Shown here in pieces: positions 31,369 to 44,109 of a stretch of 64,000 nucleotides of DNA. A model generated the notes under the pieces. That model was given only the letters and a program-made list of their open reading frames with translations, ran no database searches and was not told the origin of the DNA. The stretch spans positions 1,316,417,046-1,316,481,045 of the forward strand of contig CM068367.1 in assembly GCA_034769895.1 (NCBI GenBank). Reading direction: 5' to 3'. The stretch comes from Magicicada septendecula. Lineage: Eukaryota > Arthropoda > Insecta > Hemiptera > Cicadidae. Made by a program: the position numbers and the translations under genes. Position 1 is the stretch's first letter; each line of letters begins with the position of its first letter.

Positions 31369-33400
31369 CTGTCAAATAAACAATTTATAATTAAATACAC
31401 ATATTCAGCTGTGTACCAATACCGAATAAGAATTAGGCAAAGTTTTTAATAGGAACAGATTCATAGGTACTAGAGAGAAAAATAATGTGACTAATTTGGT
31501 TATTCTGTAAACCGTCCAGAGATCTTTTACCCTACATAACTGTAAATAAAGAAAACACCTGATTTACTAGTTTTATTCTGAACTCAAATTTGATGAAATC
31601 TGCAATTTTCAGAAATAAATCTTCGATTAGAGACCAACGGTATCCGATGGGGTTACATGATGTCTAAGTGTAAAATACGTGTTTATGTCTGTTTAACACA
31701 AAATCGGTATTTCGATTTAAAATCTTAGATCTCATTGAAAACTACTGGAACGCTTGTAAAATGACACAGGAACGTTGAAAAAGACATTTATAAGATGTGT
31801 GATTAGCCGTGAGTGTAGCAAACTAACAGAACATTATTAGAATAAACATCTTTCATGAATTTGGTACTTTCCAATATCCGTGCGCACACTACATTTTCGG
31901 TGTTTTGAATACGCGGTAGTATCGATATACCACGATGTGAAGAAGTGTACAAATTCTAAATTATATTATTTCTTAAAGTATAGCGAAAATACATAATATT
32001 TTCATTTATGAGGTTTGGTGATGTTTTTTTTTTTTATTTTACTGATTAAGGAAATAAAAGCCATGATTAGAAAATCATAAAGTTTCATGTGTATATACAA
32101 TTCTTATAACAGAGCAACATTTAAAATGAAGAAACGTTTTTTAATAAAACAACAACAGAAAGTGTAAAATACAATCATTTCTGAATAGTAAGATTTAAAA
32201 AAAGCAAGGTACTAACAAATGAAAACAACATTTGTTATTCGTTAGGCGGCCAATGTTTGTTTACGTTGTCCAGTACAATCTCGGAATCTTCACTGGAAGC
32301 AAATTTCGTGCGAAACAAAAAAAAAAGGAGACATGTATAGCACCCCGCCTTATTTCGAGTTGGTTGCATTTCCAGTGATCTGCACAAAAACGAGTATTAG
32401 TGAAAAAACGAATATTACAAAAGTGGAAAACGAGTTCTGCCACAAAAAGGGAGTACTGTTTTAAAGGCACATTGGTTTCCATGTGTACTTTTAGTTTCGT
32501 GTTAACCTAACGTCAACTTTTGACGTCACAGGCACAATATTATTGCTAGAAACATTTTTCGTAAGAAACATAACAATGAAAAACTATCGCAATCGTTAAT
32601 AAGCTGTTTTATAACAACGCAAATAAAATTTCACGATTTCTACTATCTAATAAAAATTATATGCGATATTCACTACACAACGATGCCAATAATCGCGTAA
32701 TCGAAATATCGAAAGTACGGCTACTAGGAAAGTACCAGGAATTTATTGAGGATTTGATCAAGTAGGCCTACACAGAGCTGGAACAGAACTGTCAGCTTAT
32801 AACTTAAATTTTGCAAAATTATATGCCTCCAAAAAAGAAAATAAAAAACAAACAAATTACTAAGAAAATTAATGACAGACCATTTAAAAACAAATTTAAA
32901 ATCACATACTATTCTGGTATTATAAAGTTTTTTTTCTTATGTAGAACGCTACTTAATGCTATCCATTACAAGCACTACTGACTCCAATCCGATCTTATAA
33001 TAAGGTAGACCTGTATCGCTTGGAAGCTTATCGAGAGTCAAAACTATTGGAGAATAGTAATGTTATGTTCTTTATAAACAATTTACAGTCCACTAACAAA
33101 AGTTCGACAAACTAAATATCATATATGACATGTTTTTAGAACACTAATGTAACAGGTTTTTTTACGTAGGCCTGTTAAATTTACTGTTCAAAGTTTTTGT
33201 ATATAAAAATGAATGTTCTCCAATAATCGGTGAATCAAAGTATTTCACGTATGTTAATATACATGTGTTTTGTCCTTTCAAGCAATGTAACCTAACTTTC
33301 ACCGCATGTTGTGAGTGTTTGAAAAACGTTAGCGGATTATCCGCGGCTTTGGATTGTTCGTGGATTTCAACCTTACCATACTCCGGGAATCAAGAATCAA
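31369..33400. other. ACSBG: Upstream region of the ACSBG gene
   Basis: A 5' UTR exon and promoter should lie upstream of the acceptor at 31369, but I could not fix a donor or a core promoter. The stretch near 32250-32530 is the least AT-rich part and holds a small minus-strand frame (32261-32482) without recognised homology. It may be part of the 5' region, but this is a guess. Confidence 0.3.
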
Positions 33401-33419
33401 CCACGCTACCTAGACCAGA

Positions 33420-33823
33420 TGAGAGGTAACTAAATATATTTGAAAGCAGGATCCTCAGGCAAATTTCTGGTCCAGTGGAAGAGGGGAGGAAAGATATAAT
33501 TTAGAGCTCATTAATTTGTATGATGAACCTGACGTGGTCACCTTTATCAAATGAAAAAAATTAGAATGGGCTCGACATATTATACGTGCTTGTGAAAGCA
33601 GAGTTATTAAGAAGATGTTTAATGGAAAGCCAGAAGGTAAAATGAAATTTGGAAGGCAAAAACTGAGATGGAGGGACGGACGGGGTGAGTCAGGATATCA
33701 GTACTCTCGGAATTAGAAACTGGAAGAGTGTGGCTAATGAATAGACAAGAATAGCGAAATCTTCTGAAGAAGGCCAGGGCCCACATAGGGCTGTAGAGCC
33801 AATGATGATGATGATGATGATGT
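33420..33823 (+). pseudogene. 5'-truncated LINE tail ending in (ATG)n
   Basis: Broken coding matches the last part of a LINE ORF2: IFESRILRQISGPVEEGRKD near 33442, a region near 33555-33610 resembling a GHI/RKVLNGKPEGK turn, and ISTLGIRNWKSVANE near 33700. It ends with a short ATG-repeat tail (33799-33823). The same kind of tail occurs at 61480-61499, suggesting related 3' ends. Confidence 0.78.
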
Positions 33824-34730
33824 AAATCAAGAATGACGAATCGTGTATCGACAATGTCAAAAAGTTAAAACTGTGCCGTTTTTAACTCGCTCTGACCGTC
33901 AGAATTTCGCTTCAACCGTATAAAAATCTGACTGTTTCTTTCGTCAAACACATGTTACGCGTTCATTCATAAATGGCTAGTATCACCTTGACCCTAAAAC
34001 GTCTTCACATCTTCTGATTCATACAGACGGATTCCAAAGCATTTCGATTGTATTCAGGATTATCACATGTGAAGCTACGCACATGGCCTTGCGGCGGCTA
34101 AACTGAGGCTTTATAAGATAACGGTTTGTTTATGTTATCACTAGTTTAGTTTTTTACGTTTCAGTTTCGGGTCACATTCTACGCGCATCGAGAATTCCAC
34201 TTCGGTTTGGTAATCACAAGGTCGGAAGCAAGAGACATCTCGTGGCCTCTTCACTTCAGACACCCGTACATAACTACACGCGGTGAACCCTGTCGAGTTG
34301 AGCAACCTAGTCCGAGATTGGGCAACCAAACTTTCGGGTTGCTTACGTCAATAAGTTCAGGAGAAATGGGGTTCTGTCTTCGCATGATTGTTTTTCCGAT
34401 AGCCATTGTTTGATTCCATTTTCATCCGGAATGGTTGTTTTTTTTTTTTGAAAATTAACCGAAGTGAAGGCAGCTCGTACAGTCTCAGGTCTCTTATCCA
34501 CTGGGTGCTATTATTATTATTATGCGAAGGGTTGCTATTATGATTTCGAATGAATGAGCGCAGAAACAGATGAATGGTAAAGAAGTCTACGTTTTCATTT
34601 GAGCTTCGTCCATTTGGCAGTCCGTTTCCGTGAGTACAGTTGCGAACTACGAATATTTGGATTCTTCTCGAGTTGTGAATAATTACCGTGGGTAGTGAGA
34701 AGTTGATCCTTATTGTCCAGGAGAAACTGT
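33824..34730. other. No gene recognised
   Basis: Mixed-composition sequence with small frames on both strands (34141-34329 and 34207-34413) that overlap each other and show no family resemblance. Confidence 0.35.
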
Positions 34731-34892
34731 GTTTATGGGATCAAAGACAACTTAACTACTTCATGAGAAATGTTGAAAAGAGGTCATGAAACAAGGCGTC
34801 GAAAGACACGAACGAATCTGGTAAATTTATTTATATTACGTTATCACAATTTTCCAGTTTGTCGGGCCTCGGTATAAGTTGTTCGTGTTTTT

Positions 34893-34937
34893 CACCTGAC
34901 GTTTCGTCCATACCAATGGTAGGCATCATCAGTGGCG
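34893..34937 (-). ncRNA. Hammerhead-like motif, tandem unit 1
   Basis: Minus strand: CTGATGA (34932-34926), extra T, stem II around the ATT loop (CCTACC with GGTATGG), GAAA (34905-34902), palindromic ACGT, C (34898, predicted cleavage after it). Stem I has CC/GG pairs but an A-A mismatch next to the core. Confidence 0.58.
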
Positions 34938-35172
34938 CGGGAACACATATTACAACCGCCCGCGAACGAATGTAAACAAAGACTGTAAAATATGGTGCTA
35001 ATGGGATTTTGTTTATGGGATTAAAGACAACTTAACTACTTCATGCGAAATGTTGAAAAGAGGTCATGAAACAAGACGTCGAAAGACACGAACGAATCTG
35101 GTAAATTTATTTATATTACGTTATCACAATTTTCCAGTTTGTCGGGCCTCGGTATAAGTTGTTCGTGTTTTT

Positions 35173-35217
35173 CACCTGACGTTTCGTCCATACCAATGGT
35201 AGGCATCATCAGTGGCG
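35173..35217 (-). ncRNA. Hammerhead-like motif, tandem unit 2
   Basis: Identical over the core and stems to the motif in unit 1, 280 bp away. Confidence 0.58.
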
Positions 35218-35452
35218 CGGGAACACAGATTACAACCGCCCGCGAACGAATGTAAACAAAGACTGTAAAATATGGTGCTAATGGGATTTTGTTTATGGGA
35301 TTAAAGACAACTTAACTACTTCATGCGAAATGTTGAAAAGAGGTCATGAAACAAGACGTCGAAAGACACGAACGAATCTGGTAAATTTATTTATATTACG
35401 TTACCACAATTTTCCAGTTTTTCGGGCCTCGGTATAAGTTGTTCGTGTTTTT

Positions 35453-35497
35453 CACCTGACGTTTCGTCCATACCAATGGTGGACATCATCAGTGGCG
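35453..35497 (-). ncRNA. Hammerhead-like motif, tandem unit 3
   Basis: Same core; two stem II changes (GTCCACC in place of GCCTACC) lengthen the pairing with GGTATGGAC, so this unit has the best stem II of the three. Confidence 0.6.
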
Positions 35498-35560
35498 CAG
35501 GAACACAGATTACAACCGCCCGCGAACGAATGTAAACAAAGACTGTAAAATATGGTGCTA

Positions 35561-38465
35561 AAGCCACAAACGTATTTATACGATAAGGGTATAGGATACA
35601 TTTAAATTCGGTTATACGTAAAGACGTGGGTTGCGCAGCGAACTAGAACTATCCATATCTTTTCATCCACGTTATGAATACAATTTTTTGTTCTTTATTT
35701 ATTTATATTTTATTATTTTTACGACCTTACCTTATAGTTACAGACAAGTCGTTTTTGAGGAGAAATCGTCAGGAATTAGGCTACTGTATACTCCAACTGA
35801 TCGCTGATTATGTCCACCATATATTGAAATGTTTTTCGTTTTATGCGGTAGTCTCCGAAATGCTGATTTTTAACATTTTGTAAACCGTTTCGCAAGTCAG
35901 AAAAGTCGCCAAATTTGATTTCCTTTCAATGAAACGTCATTATTCCACTTTTGCCCGATCCCTTCTCATAGAGGTGTTTCCAAAACGTGCACACCACAAA
36001 CATCATCTGCGAGAACATGGTTGGAATTACAGCAGACATCGAACGTCCACGTAACTGGGACAGCTGACGAACTGTCTTCGCACGAATTCGTCAGAATCGC
36101 AATTCGCAGACTTCCGTTTCCACTGGATAAAAGACCTAAGCTCTTCTCCTACTCACCTTAATAGTGAACTTAAGCTCTCCTTTAATACAAATCCCCCAGT
36201 ATATTGTATCTGGTCTCAGGCATTGTACAAAAACAGGTTATCACTTCACGTTAAGACAAATGTTGTTTATATGTTTTACAAGGGTATGCCGGACATTTGT
36301 AATCGGTGCATATAAAAAACAGTTTCCTATTACATAAATGTTAAATGTTAAGCTGGATGAAAAACTAAGAAGATAATAAACGTGACCTGATGATATTTAG
36401 TGTCAACTGCACAAGACTGGAGCCGTCAGCACTTATATAGTGATGTTAATGAATATAATGTACCTCGTACACTGACGTACGAACAATGCGTTTTCGTTAC
36501 CGGCACTGTATTAGTAACATAAATTGTAAAATATCCACACGATTTTTTACGGTTTGTGTAAACGAAGCTGTATGTATCTCATGTTGCTTAAGCGTTTTGA
36601 CATTCGCTAATTATTGTTTACTGATGATAACCAATGATTACAGATTTTACTGATGATATAGCCTATGTGCCAGCACATTGATTTGCAATTTTATAACAGC
36701 TTATGAAAAGCAAATTTTAGCCTATAGTATGCAGAGGCGTATTTACGGGGGAGGGGACGAACGGGACCGGATCCCCCTCCCCCAGAGGGTCGAAAAACTT
36801 GTCGAATTTTGTTAATCTCATAATTTTTAGGCTGTTTTATTTATTTATTTTTTTCAGCTGTGTACGCTAATATAGTAGTACCACTTTTTTAAAATATAGA
36901 ATGTAGGAAAATGAATTCAGTCGATATGTATCTTTTAAACGCGTTTCAACGAGTATAAGTACCTTCAATGACTCGCGTACTTTTATTGTAGGCTATTACC
37001 GTTTACTTTAATGGGACTGATTTCATGATGTTATCGCGCGTTTTTCAGCCACTTTAAAGATAGTAATGTTGATTAGTCTGAACTTGTTTTTTCTTAAATT
37101 TTTTCTTGTTTTGTCTGAATTTAAATATCATAAATGGCAAGACCACGCGTCTGGCAACATATTCCTTTTTTTGTAAATAAAGAATCTCTATATACACATT
37201 GTACAATTCAGTCATATTACGCCCTCCGTCTACATTTCTATCTTCTATCCCTCCCCTCTCCAACACACACACACAGGAACAGTGACGTCGAAGTAGACAA
37301 GAGCGTGTGGGCCTAATTATAAGTTTACTGACTCTCGAGGTCGCACGAGGCGGAATATCGAGTTATGTAGAGTCGTAGTTCTTGTGGACTCCTGATGTTT
37401 TCTCTACTGGCCTCAGACTCTGTACACGAAGTCGGACAAAATCTCCAACAAAACACAGACGAACAACAGCGCCCGTACTACTAAAAAATACTGGATCCCA
37501 CCAGAGATGCATTTATACGTTATGCCAGGACAGTCAGCTCCTGCAGTGATCTGATCATAAACGCAAAAAACGTTAGGAATAAGGAGGCAACTACAAAATT
37601 ACTGTTATTTATAAAAGTCGACATGCTAATAAAATTTAACATGTACGCGTATTACCAGATTACCACCGCTTAAACTGACAAGAAGAAAGAATTACGGGAC
37701 GGCTACGTTGAAGACGGTTTGGGTACTATGGTCCGAGCAACAACGAACACGTCATGATATTACGTGCATCAATGAAAAACAACTTGAGAAAATATTAATA
37801 GAGGGCGGAAGTGTGTGTAGGAGCAAACACGTGACCGTGGAAGCAAACACGTAGGAACAAAAAGCGAAGGGTCTCTTCCGTCCCAATAATTTGTGACGAA
37901 GGCAGGCAGACGTTTAAACGTGTCTTGCTTATCAACGAAATGTTATGTCGTGTCAAAAGGGATCACTTACTTCAGTGGGAATTTCCAGTGACGTGTAGGG
38001 AACATTAGAGCGATCAATATTATGGAACTGGTGACGAATACACAGCGTTTTCCGTGGTTGTGTTGTTTGGGTTTATGACAAAGCTTTGATCCTAATACAG
38101 TGAGATCTTATTCCACCCAACGGGGAGATAAGTGCGTGCCCAAGTGCGAGCAGATGAAGCGCTCCTTTTGAATAATAATAATAATGAATATTAAATATTA
38201 ATAAGTAAAAGGAAGTAGTTGAAAGTAAATGGGACAGTTTACAATGAAACTAGCATTAGTGATCAAACTGGCTTTTTGTTCTTGATTTTTGTACAATTGC
38301 AGAGTGATAAGCCTAGTAGATTCAGCTTAAAAGCGTGTGCTAAAGTAATTAACAAGTTACTGCTAATTTGCGACTCTCACTGCTAAACAGACTTGGAGAA
38401 GAGGTTGTGTACCTGCAAACAAGTACCGAGATTCACTGAAAATTTAACAAGTAAGTACACACGCT
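35561..38465. other. No gene recognised; isolated hAT-like end near 36733
   Basis: I see no protein-coding or RNA gene. At 36733 the sequence CAGAGGCGTATTTACGGGGG resembles the left terminus of the 17.9-kb hAT (CAGGGGCGTATATAAGGGGG), but I found no matching right end or duplication, so it may be a degraded or solo terminus. A short CA run is at 37263-37276. Confidence 0.4.
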
Positions 38466-38469
38466 ATTT

Positions 38470-38695
38470 ATAAACTATAAAATGTTCTTTGATCACGTAG
38501 ACAGAGCCTTATTGTGGAACATACTGGGCCAAGGGGGTTACTTCGAACGTAGCCTAACTGTAATAATATAAAAACATCTGATGGAAAATCACCTGAATTA
38601 AAAAGTGGTGCCAGTCTATCGAGGACGACTAGGCGCAATACAGACGAACGAAAGCGTTAAACAAGACTGTAGCGTATCACCCACTTTGTTCAGGG
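38470..38695 (+). pseudogene. LINE reverse-transcriptase fragment
   Basis: Encodes part of the RT palm: FFDHVDRALLWNIL (compare AFDxVxRxxLW), about 40 residues, then ETxxxVKQDCSVSPTLF, the VRQGCPLSPTLF motif of LINE RTs. The catalytic box that should follow is replaced by a long CA microsatellite. There is at least one stop near 38569. Confidence 0.8.
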
Positions 38696-38698
38696 CTT

Positions 38699-38833
<135 letters not shown>

Positions 38834-38956
38834 AATAGAATTAAACAATTCCAAGGTAAAAATGAATTACCGACAATTATTACGAAGTGTTGGCAGGTCC
38901 AATAGGCTCTGAAGGACCTTTGAGGACGGAACAGCTAATAATCTCTAATTCTGAAT

Positions 38957-39034
38957 GAAGAAGAAGAAGGGGAGAGGAGGAGGGGAGGAGGAGAAGAAGA
39001 AGAAGAAGAAGAAGAAGAAGAAGAAAAAAAGAAG
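38957..39034. repeat. (GAA)n/(GGA)n purine tract
   Basis: About 78 bp of pure purines made of AAG and GGA repeats. Confidence 0.93.
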
Positions 39035-40419
39035 AACGAATTACGCACTACATGATTATCTGCTACAAATTATATTATAGAGACTATAGTTTAGAAAATA
39101 CAACTACGGGTGTAGTCACAAACCTAAATTCCTGTCACATCGACTGCACTGTTTAAAAAAGTTTCTGTTGTTTTTTCTACTATGAAAAAATTATCGCGCC
39201 CTCGAATGAACTCGCCACGGACACCATTAGCATGAATAATAAGAAACTAACAAAAGAAAATTAATTTAGTAAAACCGCCATTTATCGTTTTAGGAGTTTT
39301 GGCGCTGCTTTAAAAATTAACAAGTATCTATCATGTTTTGTAACACGATATTATTTGTAAAGTGTCTTTCTTCATGGGGAGCGCGAAGGTTAGTTAGGAG
39401 GTCCTACACTGAATCTTATCGTCTCGAGTTCCAAAAAAAATCGACTTATTATCCAGTTAAGAAATCATAACGTATACTGCTTAGATTATGTGAACTCCGT
39501 TACCTTTAAATCGCTGCACGAACTGAATAACGAAACTTTATAATGTCGGGTGGAGCAAAGAGTTATCCTAAGTCGGTAAAAAATCAAAAACTTAATGTTA
39601 ATAGTTGCGTCTTATTTACCGCAAGAAACAACCATTTGCTTTGTTAATTACTGTTAGTGAATTGCACTTTCCTGCAAGCAAGCAATCTTCACACTTTTTG
39701 TCGTTTCGTTTATGTAAATCTGCAATAATTATATCTGTTACGAAGCTGTTCAAGTGAACCATGTATTTGAGTTCTTATAAATACAAATAAATTTACGAAA
39801 TAAATGAATGTGTTATTACCTGGTATATAAACTTGTAAACTATATATCTGGTCGTCCGACCACAGGCTACCCCCCCCCCCATCCGAAAAGATGGTCTATC
39901 TCAGTCCCCATGTTTCCATTATAGAAACCCAACAATCACGAACGATGGGTTTGCCCACTGGCTCGCACAGTTACCGACGCCAACTACCAACGGGCGCTTT
40001 CGAACGTGTAGCTCAAAACCATCTCTATCATTAAATCCGATAAGAGGAAGAGTTAGATGCTCGCGGCGTTTATATGTAATCACGAAGCTCGAAGCACAGT
40101 GGGTAGCAAAATACTCGAGTATTTAAAAATAAACTTAAGTACATAAACATGTAATGTTACATTAGATACAACTAATTGACTATTTCACTTTATTTGATCT
40201 TAGAAATTGATTGGACTACAGTTTTGTCTGTAATAATCTAAAATTTGACAATATTTATCGAGAGAAACATTGGGTTTATCAACCGTTTATAAGCAATCGA
40301 TGTATAGCACTGTTTTAAAGAAACGATACAGAAAAGTGATTAGAAACATGACAGCCTTTATTGAGCGACGAGCTGCGCCGACCAAGCAAATAAATTACTC
40401 CCACTTAAAAGTACAGCAA

Positions 40420-40423
<4 letters not shown>
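39035..40423. other. No gene recognised
   Basis: AT-rich sequence with a short C-run at 39872-39881. Nothing can be assigned. Confidence 0.35.

Positions 40424-40509
<86 letters not shown>
40424..40509. repeat. (TC)n microsatellite, about 43 repeats
   Basis: Uninterrupted TC run at the start of the first copy of the 40.5/45.3-kb duplication. Confidence 0.96.
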
Positions 40510-40512
<3 letters not shown>

Positions 40513-40912
40513 CAAGACAACTATGCACACGTGCGAAATGAAAAAAAATGTTAACCTCGCAAAGCCCACTGCACATCTCTAAGCGACTATTCAATCTCTA
40601 TCGTCAGGTCTATATCACTTACCAAGTGCACTGGTTTCTGTGAAAATAAATGTAACCCATCTGTCGAATTGAAGGAAGCAGTAACTTCATTCCTTAAGTC
40701 ATACTTAATACTGCTTCACGAGACAGCAGCAGTATGTCTCGTGAACAGTGCCACTACTTGCCTTTCATTCTGTCTTTACTATTCACATACAAATTAGTGT
40801 TTATTAATCAGTACTTTTATTAGACGTTTATATTTATTTATAGTGTATCTGTACCTGTTTTGTTTTAAGACGAAGCAAACAACAAACTTGTCAGTATCAG
40901 ACTTTTTGTGAC
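40508..40912 (+). repeat. Dispersed direct repeat, copy 1
   Basis: The block from CTGTACAAGACAACT to about CTTGTCAGTATCAGA recurs in the same orientation at 45258-45835 with scattered substitutions. Shared landmarks are GTTAACCTCGCAAAGCCCAC and TACCTGTTTTGTTTTAAGAC. No termini, frame or known family is evident. Confidence 0.85.
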
Positions 40913-41149
40913 ATCACAACAAGTATATTGAAAGAAATACCGTAAATGTTTATGAGATCATGATAGTTTCAACGCTTTTATATGGGCCAGAAAATTACGT
41001 GGTTAAAAACGAGGTAGGTACGATCAGACCTCCGAAGCTTTTTTCCTGTTGCCAATTGCTAATATCACAGACAGATTTACTCTGCACGTGTATAATTTAA
41101 CTAGCTCTTGTTTGTAAGATCTTATTTTAAAATTTCAAAATTTTGCTCT

Positions 41150-41590
41150 ATACCACATCTATGTGGAGCATTGCTTTATATGGTGCAGAGACATGGACAC
41201 TGAGGAAAGAGGATGAGAAAAGATTAAAATCATTTGAGATGTGGGTTTGGCGAGCAATGGAAAAAGTGATGTGTGTTGATAAAGTAAGGAATGATGAAGT
41301 TTTAAGAAGAATAGGGGAATAGAGAAGAATCCTTAAGGTAATAGAAGATAGGAAAAGGAATTGGTTAGGTCATTGTTTAAGAAGAGACTGCTTGCTTACA
41401 ACTGCCATGGAGGGTGTCATAGAAGGAGGAAAATGAAGAGGGCGTAGAAGAATGAAGTTAATAGATAGCATTAAAATCAGAGGGTGTTACGAAGAAACGA
41501 AAAGACTGGCATGCGATAGGACAGTTTGGAGAGCTTTTACCATTTGAATACCTGCCTTAGGGCTGAACACCAAATAATAAACCATATCTA
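41150..41590 (+). pseudogene. 5'-truncated LINE, C-terminal region
   Basis: Reads SIALYGAETWTLRKEDEKRL near 41165-41225, MWVWRAMEKVMCVDKVRNDE, KRNWLGHCLRRDCLLTT, then RRRMKLIDSIK near 41440, ending VWRAFTI at 41549. This is the post-RT tail common to insect LINEs. Only about three stops are visible, so it is among the better preserved LINE pieces here. Confidence 0.85.
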
Positions 41591-42579
41591 TGCGGATCCT
41601 GTTAAGCTGAACAGCAAACTTACGTTTTAAGAGCACTTGAACGTAGTCAAAAGATGCAGTCAGATGTTTGTACTAGAAATGAAGGGATCCTGTCAAAGTG
41701 TTTTCTACCAGTGTAAAAAATTAATGAACGCAGACGAAATTGGCAGCGACATGTTGGAAATAGATGATACACTAGATTGGCAAAAATAACTGTAAGTTAT
41801 GGTAAGATAGACGAGCGAACATTGGAAACCCTCAGGAAGGCTGGAAGTGAAAGAGGCGCCGTCAACTAATCAAGATACACCTTTGCATGATGACGATGAC
41901 GACGATCACGATGCTTACAGACAACAGTCAACAAATACAAATGTTGAAGTCAATTGTAACAATTGTTTCGGTTGACAAACTGTCGGTTGTTACAGAATTT
42001 CTGTAGCCTAAATATGATTGCATCTATTTTTGGAGAAATATCAAACCCAAATACACAAACATCTATTTGTATACAAATATTTGTATTTGATCGCTGCTAT
42101 TTGTGAACAGAGCAAAACAATGATGATTTAATAATGGAGCATAATTTAATTTAGCATAATCGTGCTACTAGAAAGAGTTGTTAATATCGTTCACTCACAA
42201 ACGTTTGAAGCACTTTACGCTGATTCCTCCCATTATTATTTCTGAACCGTTCTTCGTGATTTGTATCAGAACTGGATCTGATATTACTGTACGTTGTATG
42301 TGGATCGTTTGTTTTATGCGCTTTGATGTTCTTACTTTCTGTCTGTTTCGATGTTATAATTTACGATTTTACGACAAAAAATGTAAATTTTATAATACCG
42401 AGCTTGTTTTTAACGAAATAATGAATTCATGTAATCGTATGTTAATTTATAACATTTTGGAGGGAACAACTATTCACCTGGCAACTAAATTCCAGAGCGT
42501 TAATAATTGTTGCATCAATGTAATGTTCATAAGCAGTCACAGTGTGCCATCAGACTAACGAGGCTTCGCTTTTGGTTTG
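41591..42579. other. No gene recognised
   Basis: AT-rich sequence. The 126-codon frame at 42178-42558 has no recognisable motif and no codon signature, so I do not call it a gene. Confidence 0.35.
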
Positions 42580-43500
42580 GTTCTCCGAGTGTTAAGTCGA
42601 TGTTTAATCAAATGTTTCGACCGCGTCTCTCCGATAGTCCACCTCAGTGGTTGCCTTTATCTTGCCAGCGACGCTAGAAGTGGGGCCGCGCAGGTCCCGG
42701 GGAAGCCCGCCGTCCGCGACTACACCCTGTCCCAAGCTCGATTCTAAATTCCCGCCTCGATGACAGGGATCGTTCGGTCTTCTGGGATGTGCACGTGGCC
42801 TGATACCGGTCGTGGAGGAGAATTAATGCAAGCAATTCAGCTGGAGGGTTGATCATCGAGGTCGGATAGAAATAAATCGAAAAAAATAGAAAAAGCCAAT
42901 AGGCTCAAATGGTGTTGACCGAGTGCGTTTATGGGAGAGTTGCTCTGGAAGTGGACGCATCGTCGATAGAATTTTCGGGACAGAGTCGTTAAGACAGAGT
43001 TCAGAGAACGAACACCAAGGCGAAGAGTTAGGTCAGAGCTTAGATAACGGGCATTAAAGATTCAGCGTAGAAGTGATTGGAGTTTCTTCTTGCGGATTGC
43101 AGCCAAATAGCCGGAGACAGGCAGGGAATACGATGAAAACTATCGGCATGACACATGCAGTAACGATGGACATGTCTATGTGGTATCCGTTCACGACGTT
43201 GATGCGTTCATGACGGAGCTGATTTAAACGAAGTTTGCAGGCTACTTGGATGGAGTGTGTCCGCCAGGTAGGTGGGATCTAGTAGTTCAATGTACAGTCC
43301 ACTGTGAGAGCTTTCTCCACCTGAAGAAGACCACTGCCGTTCACTTGGGCGCGTTAATGGGATTTTCCATTGCCTAACCAAGCAATGTATGCGTGCAGCT
43401 GTCTCCTGGGCCGGACTGCGGCCATTCCACACTCAACGCCGCCAGTAAGAGTATAGTCAGTCAGGAAGCGGGCACGTCTGGTGATCCAGCTAACTTTAGA
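42580..43500. other. GC-richer island, unidentified
   Basis: This ~0.9-kb stretch stands out from AT-rich surroundings, with CG dinucleotides and blocks such as GGTCCCGGGGAAGCCCGCCG near 42690. No protein family or RNA gene is recognised; small frames at 42674-42856 and 43208-43432 (both minus) lack homology. It could be an unclassified repeat or an unmethylated regulatory region. Confidence 0.4.
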
Positions 43501-44100
43501 TATGGTGATGAAATGAATCACCACTGCCACTTGTCGTCATGAGTCAGAAGACGCGAACAATTACGTGCATATGCATTTAAATGACTCACACTGTTTTGCG
43601 ATAATAACGTGCTTATCGTACGAAGTACTCGAGATAACCTAGAAAATATAATGTTGCTTCTGTAATGAGAACACGACTGAACGCAAACCATGTGGTTATA
43701 CCTGAAGACGGCGCTCGTATATGGAATATTCTTACAAGTGGAAGATGGAATTTATAGGCCATAACATCTATTAAATTTATTAATTTAGAATAGCGTAACA
43801 CGCGCATAGTTGTTAGTACACCGTGCACGCGCGCGTGTGCATGTGCGTAGTGACTCTCTTCACTTTGTCTTCAAGTCGAGAATATTACTTACAAACGGAA
43901 CAATCAGGGATTCCCGTCTGATAAACATTGTACGTTTTCCATTCAGTGGAATAGACTGCACTTCACACTACTATATAGTGAAACGTTTACAGATAGTTTT
44001 AATGCAAAACATTTGCAATTACTGAAGTACGTACAAACGAAAAACTGTTCGCGTAATATTGTCACGATTGTGTGTTTTTCCTGATTTCTGAGAAGTCTAA
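43501..44100. other. No gene recognised
   Basis: Small overlapping frames on both strands and a short alternating CGCG/TGTG patch near 43823-43845; nothing assignable. Confidence 0.3.
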
Positions 44101-44109
44101 ATAATAAGC

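Larger units (their letters stand above)
34731..35560 (-). repeat. 280-bp tandem repeat (about 3 units) with hammerhead-like motif per unit
   Basis: Units begin at 34731, 35011 and 35291 with GTTTATGGGAT; the period is exactly 280 bp and the third unit stops after 270 bp. Units differ at only a handful of sites. On the minus strand every unit holds CTGATGATG...GACGAAACGTC. No open frame spans the units. Such arrays are seen in hammerhead satellites (for example in cave crickets), in animal retrozymes and in tandem Penelope-like terminal repeats. The sequence does not resemble the other Penelope ends in the window. Confidence 0.93.

Noticed and set aside
42178-42558. 126-codon frame as a host gene
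   Set aside because: No motif or homology recognised, and composition is as expected for chance in this region.
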